A stretch of DNA of 11,052 nt from Gemmatimonadales bacterium UBA4456 (GTDB lineage: Bacteria; Gemmatimonadota; Gemmatimonadetes; Longimicrobiales; Gaopeijiaceae): assembly GCA_002390225.1 (NCBI GenBank), contig DGOW01000080.1, positions 1-11,052 on the forward strand, given 5' to 3'. This document shows positions 5,756 through 11,052 of the stretch, piece after piece (position 1 is the first letter of the stretch; each line of letters starts with the position of its first letter). The notes under the pieces were generated by a model, which ran no database searches, had not been told where the DNA came from, and saw only the letters and a program-made list of their open reading frames with translations. A program made the translations under genes and the position numbers.

Positions 5756-8089
5756 ATGAGCCGAGCTTTCGGACCCCGCCGCGCCATCTGGGTCGACATC
5801 GATTCCGCCGACCCCGAGATCACCAGCCCGGACGAGCTGGCCCTGCTTACCCGATACGATCTGATCTACCGGACGCTGGTCGCGATCCAGTTCAACTTCG
5901 CTCAGTCGGGTCACCCCGGAGGATCCGTCTCCGCGGGTCACATCATGACGGCGGCCTTATTCGACTCGATGCAGTACGACATCGGGGATCCCCTTCGGGA
6001 CGACCAGGACCTGCTCTCCTTCGCAGCAGGCCACAAGGCAACCGGCCTGTACGCGATGTGGGCCCTGCGCGACGAAGTGACGCGGATCGTAAATCCGGGG
6101 CTCCTTCCAACGGAAGACCATCTTCGTCTTCGCTGGGAAGACCTTCTGGGCTTCCGACGGAATCCGACGCAGCCTACCCCACTGTTCCGGAAGTTCGGTT
6201 CGAAGCCCCTCGATGGTCATCCGACTCCGATGACCCCGTTCGTCAAGATCGCGACCGGGCCCTCCGGCGTCGGAATGGGCGCATCCATCGGTCTCGCGTT
6301 CGGGGCGGCCGACTACTTCGGCGCCGACGCGCCCCGGATTCACATGCTTGAGGGCGAGGGTGGGCTGACGCCAGGTCGGGTGTACGAATCTCTTGCAGCA
6401 GCAGGCTCGTCGGGGCTGAGCAACGCCATTTGCCACCTGGACTGGAATCAGGCGTCGATCGACTCCGACCAGGTGACAAGAGAAGTCGATCGGCCCGGCG
6501 AATACGTACAATGGGATCCGATGGAGTTCTTCTACCTGCATGACTGGAACGTCGTGTTCGTCAAGGACGGCTTTGATATGGGCCAGGTCGTGACGGGTCA
6601 GCGCCGCGCGCTGCAGATGGACAACGGACAGCCAACCGCAGTGGTGTACCGGACGGAAAAGGGCTTCGGATATGGGATCACCGGGAAGAAGTCGCACGGA
6701 GGCGGTCACAAAAGGGGCTCCGACGCCTACATCGACGTGCTGCGCCCACTGCTCGGTGAAGCGGCCATGGGTGTGCCGCAAGTCGATGATCCGGGCGATG
6801 CCGTGGCCCTCGAGGCGTGTCACTGGGCGACGCTCGAGATGCTCCGTGACTGGCTGGCAGCCGAAGCGCAGGACGTATGTGACGAAACCGTACGGCGGCT
6901 TGAAGCCGCCCGTGATGGCCTGAACGAGCGGGGCCGGAGACCGCGAGCAGGTGCACCGGACCTCGACGCAATTTATCGGGCCGCCGACCCCTCCGTGGTC
7001 CCCGATGCCGTGGCGTTGGAGGTAGGGTCGAAGACGCCGCTTCGGAGCCAGCTCGGAAAGATCCTGGGGTATCTCAATGAACAGTCCGAAGGGGCGATTC
7101 TGCTGGGTGCGGCGGACCTGCTGGACTCGACAGCAATCTCGGGGGGATCAAGAGCATTTCCGACCGGGTTCTTCCACTATCATGGAAATCCCGGCAGCAG
7201 GACCCTCACCATGGGAGGGATCTGCGAGGATGGCCTGGCGTGCATCCTCAGCGGTATCTCGGGCTTCGGAAAGCATTGCGGTGCGGGGGCCTCGTACGGG
7301 GCCTTCCTTAGCCCGCTTGGCCATATCCCGGCTCGTGTCCATGCGATCAGCCAGCAGATGAAGCAGGACGTTCAGAAGAGTCGGTACTCACCCTTCATCA
7401 TGCAGTGCGGCCACGCTGGTATGAAGACCGGCGAAGACGGGCCGACACATGCCGACCCCCAGGCGCTTCAGCTGCATATCGAGAACTACGTGCCGGGGAC
7501 AGCTGTCACATTGACGCCCTGGGAACCGCAGGAAATCTGGCCGCTGGTCGCCGCGACCTTCCGTGCCGAGCCCGCCGTCATCGTTCCATTCGTCACGCGC
7601 CCAGGTGAACCTGTCCTAGACCGCGAGGCGCGCGGACTCGCACCCGCCTCGGCAGCTGCGAAGGGTGTGTACAAACTGCGCGCTGCCTCCGAGGTCCCCG
7701 ACGGAACGATCGTCCTTCAGGGGTCAGGAGTGGCGCTCGCCTTCGTACAGGACGCCCTGCCTCGACTGATCGACGCCGGGATCGACCTGGACGTGATCTA
7801 CGTGGCGAGTCCCGAGCTATTCGACCTGCTCCCCGAAGAGGAGCGTAGCGCTCTCTTCAACGACGTCGTCGCCGCAACGTCGATGGGAATCACCGGTTTC
7901 ACATTGCCCACGATGTATCGCTGGATTCGCTCGGATCTGGGCCGAAAGCACACGCTGCATCCTTTTGTGAAGGGGCACTACCTTGGCTCGGGTGCCGGCG
8001 ACATGGTGATCCACGAAGCGGGGCTAGACGGCGAGGGTCAGCTGCGCGCGATAAAGGCGTGGCTCGAAGACGGCGGGGGTTCCCGCTAG
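5756..8089 (+). CDS. Transketolase-like thiamine diphosphate enzyme, long divergent form
   Basis: A 777-residue TPP enzyme; typical transketolases are about 660. Family landmarks, matched by eye to E. coli TktA: H53 in SGHPGGS (H26), AGHKATG (H66), GHPTP before TGPSGVG (H100), a TPP/metal motif EGEGG with E201 where D155 is usual, N231 in DWNQASID (N185), SHGGGH (H261), an Arg in TPLRSQ (R358), a Ser in AADLLDS (S385), the catalytic glutamate E491 in CEDGLA (E411), H553 (H461), GEDGPTH with D561 (D469), and an Arg in VTRPGEP (R520). A transketolase C-terminal domain follows (about 655-770). Sugar-phosphate contacts thus look kept, supporting two-carbon ketol transfer. The metal Asp is Glu, and two residues that pack the aminopyrimidine (F437, Y440) seem to be Pro and His. 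It could be a paralogue with altered donor specificity. No strong ribosome binding site; GGA lies 12 bases upstream. Confidence 0.88.
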   Translation: MSRAFGPRRAIWVDIDSADPEITSPDELALLTRYDLIYRTLVAIQFNFAQSGHPGGSVSAGHIMTAALFDSMQYDIGDPLRDDQDLLSFAAGHKATGLYAMWALRDEVTRIVNPGLLPTEDHLRLRWEDLLGFRRNPTQPTPLFRKFGSKPLDGHPTPMTPFVKIATGPSGVGMGASIGLAFGAADYFGADAPRIHMLEGEGGLTPGRVYESLAAAGSSGLSNAICHLDWNQASIDSDQVTREVDRPGEYVQWDPMEFFYLHDWNVVFVKDGFDMGQVVTGQRRALQMDNGQPTAVVYRTEKGFGYGITGKKSHGGGHKRGSDAYIDVLRPLLGEAAMGVPQVDDPGDAVALEACHWATLEMLRDWLAAEAQDVCDETVRRLEAARDGLNERGRRPRAGAPDLDAIYRAADPSVVPDAVALEVGSKTPLRSQLGKILGYLNEQSEGAILLGAADLLDSTAISGGSRAFPTGFFHYHGNPGSRTLTMGGICEDGLACILSGISGFGKHCGAGASYGAFLSPLGHIPARVHAISQQMKQDVQKSRYSPFIMQCGHAGMKTGEDGPTHADPQALQLHIENYVPGTAVTLTPWEPQEIWPLVAATFRAEPAVIVPFVTRPGEPVLDREARGLAPASAAAKGVYKLRAASEVPDGTIVLQGSGVALAFVQDALPRLIDAGIDLDVIYVASPELFDLLPEEERSALFNDVVAATSMGITGFTLPTMYRWIRSDLGRKHTLHPFVKGHYLGSGAGDMVIHEAGLDGEGQLRAIKAWLEDGGGSR

Positions 8090-8269
8090 GACAAGCCGGG
8101 AGCGCCTGAAAACCGGAAAAAAAATCGGGTCTCCGGCACCATTTTCCGAACCATGGGGCGTGTGCACAACACGTGCAGGAGGCTCCACGCGGTCTTTCGA
8201 TTTGAGGTCCGTTCGGCATGCTTCGTGCGATTAGGGGAGGCAGATCATCCCCCCATCCGGAGTTCCATC
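8090..8269 (+). promoter_or_regulatory. 180-base leader upstream of PEP synthase
   Basis: This gap is long compared with the 47 bases before the transketolase-like gene, so a separate promoter or a regulated leader is plausible. It contains an A8 run (8117-8124), the inverted repeat CGTGT/ACACG (8159-8163 and 8169-8173) and CTCCGG at 8131-8136, complementary to the CCGGAG that includes the ribosome binding site (8257-8262). An in-frame ATG at 8153 exists, but the 39 residues it would add look non-coding. No convincing -35/-10 pair or classical terminator was found. Confidence 0.4.
8249..8262 (+). promoter_or_regulatory. C-run/GGAG leader element with the PEP synthase ribosome binding site
   Basis: CCCCCCATCCGGAG; the terminal GGAG (8259-8262) lies 7 bases before the ATG at 8270 and decides that start over the in-frame ATG at 8153. 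The identical 14 bases recur at 11028-11041 at the right edge. Confidence 0.65.
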
Positions 8270-10993
8270 ATGGCGAAGGCCGCGACAGCGACACCTTCAC
8301 TCGCCTCTTCCCGTTCCTCAGGATCGGACCCCGTGGACGCCTTCGTCCGGTGGTTCGAGGATGTGAACGCCCAAGACGTACTGTCGGTAGGCGGCAAAGC
8401 CGCCTCCCTGGGCGAGATGTTCGGCGCGCTCTCGCAAAAAGGCGTGCGCATTCCCAACGGATTCGCCACGACGGTCTCAGCCTACGAACGCTTCATGGAC
8501 GCTCCCGTCGTGCTGGAGGCATGGGCCGCGCATGCCGAGGACGCTCGTCGCCTGGAGTCCGACGTACTGAGAGCCACCACGCTGCGAGAGGCGCTCGAGG
8601 CTCTCTTCGCTTCCGGTGATCCAGATGACCAGGTCGATCTTCATGCTCGAGCCTCGCTGGCTCGCGGGCTCGTTCGATCGACTCCGGTTCCGATTGACGT
8701 GGACAGATCCCTCCGCATCGCGCACAAACGCCTCGCCAATGAATACGTCGGCGACGTGGATCTGGCGGTCCGGTCCTCCGCGACGTGCGAGGACTCCGAG
8801 ATGGCCTCGTTTGCAGGTCAGTACGAGTCATACCTGAACGTTCGGGGCGAAGAGGGCGTCATCGATGGCTGGCGTAAGTGCTGCGCATCCGCGTTCACAG
8901 AGCGCGCCATCGGCTATCAGCTCGAGCGCGACATGGACCCGATGGAATGCCGCCTCGGCGTCGTCGTGATGAAGATGGTCCGCTCCGACATCGCCACCTC
9001 CGGCGTACTCTTCACACTCGACCCCGACTCTGGCAACCGGAATGTCATCCACATCACGTCTGCCTATGGTCTGGGAGAGCTGGTCGTCCAGGGCAGTGTC
9101 TCGCCTGACACCTTCGTGGTCTGGAAAGAAGGCGTCCGCCGCGGACGGCCATCCGTCGTGCATCAGCAGCTAGGAGCCAAAGACCAGAAGCTCGTCTATT
9201 CCACGCAGGGCGGGACGACGACGGAAAGCGTCGACGTCCAGGCCGCCCGTCAGCGCCAGTGGTCCTTGTCACGCGAGGAGGCCCTCGAACTGGCGCGCAT
9301 GGCGCTCACCATCGAAGAGCACTACCGCCGCCCGGTCGATATCGAGTGGGCGAAGGACGGCTACAGCGGAGAGCTGTACATCGTGCAGGCGAGACCGGAG
9401 ACGGTGCACGCGAACGCTCCCGAAGGATCGACCTACCAGCGGTTCCGCATGGCGCCTGCCGTCGTCGAGGGGTTGATCGACAACGGCAAAGTGCTTCTCC
9501 GGGGACATGCGGTCGGAAGCCGCATCGGCACTGGCCGAGTGCGCGTCTACGACGATTACGAAGAGGTCATTGTCCGAAAACGACAGATGCGTAACCGCCT
9601 GGCCGCGGGCGAAATCCTCGATGATATCCCAGTCGAAGAGCGGGTATTCGACCGAGGCGATGTCCTCGTCACGGAGATGACGACTCCGGATTGGGAGCCA
9701 CTGATGAAGGAGGCTTCCCTGATCGTCACCGAAAAGGGTGGTCGGACGTCCCATGCGGCGATCGTTGCCCGGGAGTTCGGGATCCCCGCGATCGTCGGAT
9801 GCGCGGACGCGACCAAGGTCCTCACGCCTCTTCAGGAGGTCACGGGGACCTGTGCCGAAGGCGACGAGGGGCTGGTCTTCGACGGGATCCAGCCGTTCGA
9901 GATCGTCGAGATCGAAGCGGACGACAATCTGGAAACACAGACGGGCGTCAAGCTCAACGTCGGCTTCCCCGGCAAGGCCCTGCAGGACGCGATGCTACCC
10001 TCAGACGGAGTCGGCCTGGCGCGCCTCGAGTTCATTCTCACGGCACAGGTGGGTATCCACCCTCTCGCCCTGGCCTACTTCGACGAGCTTCGCGACTTCA
10101 CTGCGGATGGCACGCTCGCTCGGGTGCTCGAACCTTTCCGTGAGCGACTCGAGGCGGAAGATCCGCACGAACTCGTCACCCTGCTTGGTGCAATCGAACG
10201 AAGGACGCCGGGCTACGGCGACCGTCGCCAGTTCTTCGTGGACCAGGTCGCCCACGGCGTCGGGCTGATTTGTGCGGCGTTCCACCCGCGCCCCGTTCTC
10301 GTTCGCCTCTCTGATCTGAAGTCAAACGAGTATCGGGAGCTCATGGGCGGCCGGATCTTCGAACCTCAGGAAGAGAATCCGATGATTGCATGGCGTGGCG
10401 CCTCACGGTACGTCGACGCGCAGTTCTCCGATGCGTTCGACATGGAGTGTGAAGCACTCCGGATCGTCCGACAGACACTCGGGCTCGATAACCTGCAGCT
10501 GATGGTTCCCTTCTGCCGGACGCCGGAGGAAGGAGAAAAGGTCGTCGGCCTGCTCGATCAGCACGGACTGTCGCCCCAGGCTGGCGTCCCCCTCTACCTG
10601 ATGGTGGAGCTCCCGTCGAACGTGATCGAGGCGAGCACGTTCATTGAGAAAATGCAGCTGACTGGAGGATCGATCGGCTCCAACGATCTGGTGCAGACGA
10701 TCTATGCCGTGTCGCGCGACGACCTCGAGCGATACAAGACGCCAATCGATGCTCGGTCACCATCGGTGAAGGCAATGATCGCGCACGCCGTGAGCGCCTT
10801 CAAAGCTCGAGACCTCGAGATCGGCATCTGCGGACAGGCGCCCTCGGACTATCCAGACGAGGTACCCCGGTTCCTCGTCGGTTGCGGGATCACGTCCATC
10901 TCGGTCACACCCGACACCGTAATGGAAGTCAGGAGGAACGTTGCGGCGACCGAAGCGGAGTTCGAGGACCGACCTGCGTTGAACGCCGGGTAG
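8270..10993 (+). CDS. ppsA: Phosphoenolpyruvate synthase (pyruvate, water dikinase)
   Basis: A 907-residue enzyme converting pyruvate, ATP and water to PEP, AMP and phosphate, the entry to gluconeogenesis from pyruvate. The N-terminal ATP-binding domain (about 35-400) has GGKAASLGEM, R168 in VRSSATCEDSEMASFAGQ, GLGELVVQG and, at its end, VDIEWAKDG and IVQARPET. The swivelling domain (about 460-545) has the phosphoryl-carrier H495 in GGRTSHAAIVARE, preceded by MTTPDWEP. The C-terminal TIM barrel has GVGLARLEF (about 581), RLSDLKSNEY, EENPMIAWRG, SIGSND and the acid/base C854 in GICGQAPSDYPD. These match E. coli PpsA closely, so activity is expected. It is about 115 residues longer, mainly from a Ser/Ala-rich N terminus and inserts at about 428-455 and 605-640. 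The start is set by GGAG 7 bases upstream. It follows the transketolase-like gene by 180 bases, and both fit gluconeogenic sugar supply. No PpsR-type regulatory kinase is seen nearby. Confidence 0.96.
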   Translation: MAKAATATPSLASSRSSGSDPVDAFVRWFEDVNAQDVLSVGGKAASLGEMFGALSQKGVRIPNGFATTVSAYERFMDAPVVLEAWAAHAEDARRLESDVLRATTLREALEALFASGDPDDQVDLHARASLARGLVRSTPVPIDVDRSLRIAHKRLANEYVGDVDLAVRSSATCEDSEMASFAGQYESYLNVRGEEGVIDGWRKCCASAFTERAIGYQLERDMDPMECRLGVVVMKMVRSDIATSGVLFTLDPDSGNRNVIHITSAYGLGELVVQGSVSPDTFVVWKEGVRRGRPSVVHQQLGAKDQKLVYSTQGGTTTESVDVQAARQRQWSLSREEALELARMALTIEEHYRRPVDIEWAKDGYSGELYIVQARPETVHANAPEGSTYQRFRMAPAVVEGLIDNGKVLLRGHAVGSRIGTGRVRVYDDYEEVIVRKRQMRNRLAAGEILDDIPVEERVFDRGDVLVTEMTTPDWEPLMKEASLIVTEKGGRTSHAAIVAREFGIPAIVGCADATKVLTPLQEVTGTCAEGDEGLVFDGIQPFEIVEIEADDNLETQTGVKLNVGFPGKALQDAMLPSDGVGLARLEFILTAQVGIHPLALAYFDELRDFTADGTLARVLEPFRERLEAEDPHELVTLLGAIERRTPGYGDRRQFFVDQVAHGVGLICAAFHPRPVLVRLSDLKSNEYRELMGGRIFEPQEENPMIAWRGASRYVDAQFSDAFDMECEALRIVRQTLGLDNLQLMVPFCRTPEEGEKVVGLLDQHGLSPQAGVPLYLMVELPSNVIEASTFIEKMQLTGGSIGSNDLVQTIYAVSRDDLERYKTPIDARSPSVKAMIAHAVSAFKARDLEIGICGQAPSDYPDEVPRFLVGCGITSISVTPDTVMEVRRNVAATEAEFEDRPALNAG

Positions 10994-11052
10994 TCGGAGG
11001 CTGTACGGCAGGATATCGTCTCCGTACCCCCCCATCCGGAGGCTCGCTTGAT
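10994..11052 (+). promoter_or_regulatory. Leader of a probable next gene at the right edge
   Basis: After the PEP synthase stop there is an inverted repeat, GTACGG (11003-11008) and CCGTAC (11022-11027), with no T-run after it. Then comes CCCCCCATCCGGAG (11028-11041), identical to the element before the PEP synthase. GGAG at 11038-11041 is followed 7 bases later by a TTG and 9 bases later by AT at the last two bases, so a start codon (TTG at 11048 or ATG at 11051) for another rightward gene is likely. CTCCG (11020-11024) can pair with CGGAG at 10995-10999 or at 11037-11041, the latter masking the ribosome binding site. Confidence 0.45.

Noticed and set aside
5383..6351. Rightward open frame (322 codons) crossing the aminotransferase/transketolase junction
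   Set aside because: Arg/Pro/Ser-rich out-of-frame shadow overlapping two well-supported genes.
5756..8089. Homodimeric pyruvate dehydrogenase E1 (AceE) identity for the TPP enzyme
   Set aside because: The SGHPGG, SHGGGH, GEDGPTH and sugar-phosphate Arg/His pattern fits transketolase much better.
8100..8145. Intrinsic terminator after the transketolase-like gene
   Set aside because: There is an A8 run and short GC complementarity, but no stable stem followed by a T-run on the plus strand.
8153..8269. Longer PEP synthase start at the upstream ATG
   Set aside because: The added residues do not match the family and the ATG at 8270 has a well-placed GGAG.
8178..11044. GGAGGCT recurring at 8178, 10996 and 11038
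   Set aside because: Short, Shine-Dalgarno-like and also present inside a coding region (about 9708), so recurrence alone is not informative.

Overview
The window is GC-rich bacterial DNA with mostly G or C at third codon positions and dense gene packing. No rRNA, tRNA, CRISPR array, transposase, phage or plasmid gene is visible. The protein repertoire and codon style would suit a free-living Gemmatimonadota-like or similar high-GC heterotroph. That is an impression only, because no taxonomic marker is present.

Layout. The left part (about 1-4285) reads leftward. It holds a VTT/TVP38-type membrane protein (130-699), a seven-helix membrane protein of unknown function (1035-1736), a NarL/LuxR-type response regulator (1860-2519) and its histidine kinase (2516-4285). 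The kinase has an N-terminal seven-helix membrane region, a GAF-like domain and HisKA_3/HATPase modules. Kinase and regulator overlap by four bases (ATGA), so they are almost certainly translationally coupled. A possible 53-residue Pro/Lys-rich protein (847-1008, rightward) sits in the 335-base gap between the two leftward membrane-protein genes.

From a 100-base divergent control region (4286-4385) the right part reads rightward. It holds a fold-type I PLP aminotransferase (4386-5708), a long divergent transketolase-like TPP enzyme (5756-8089) and a long phosphoenolpyruvate synthase (8270-10993). A further rightward gene probably starts at or just beyond the right edge, where a GGAG ribosome binding site sits in the same 14-base leader sequence that precedes the PEP synthase.

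Working together (inference): the aminotransferase could yield pyruvate or another 2-oxo acid from an amino acid, PEP synthase commits pyruvate to gluconeogenesis, and the transketolase-like enzyme would shuttle two-carbon units among sugar phosphates. This would be a small amino-acid-to-sugar module. The divergent two-component system is a candidate regulator of it. No undescribed defence or mobile system is evident. The more unusual points are the altered cofactor-site residues of the transketolase-like enzyme, the similar seven-helix layout of the unknown membrane protein and the kinase sensor region, a candidate attenuator between the first two metabolic genes, and the repeated C-run/GGAG leader.
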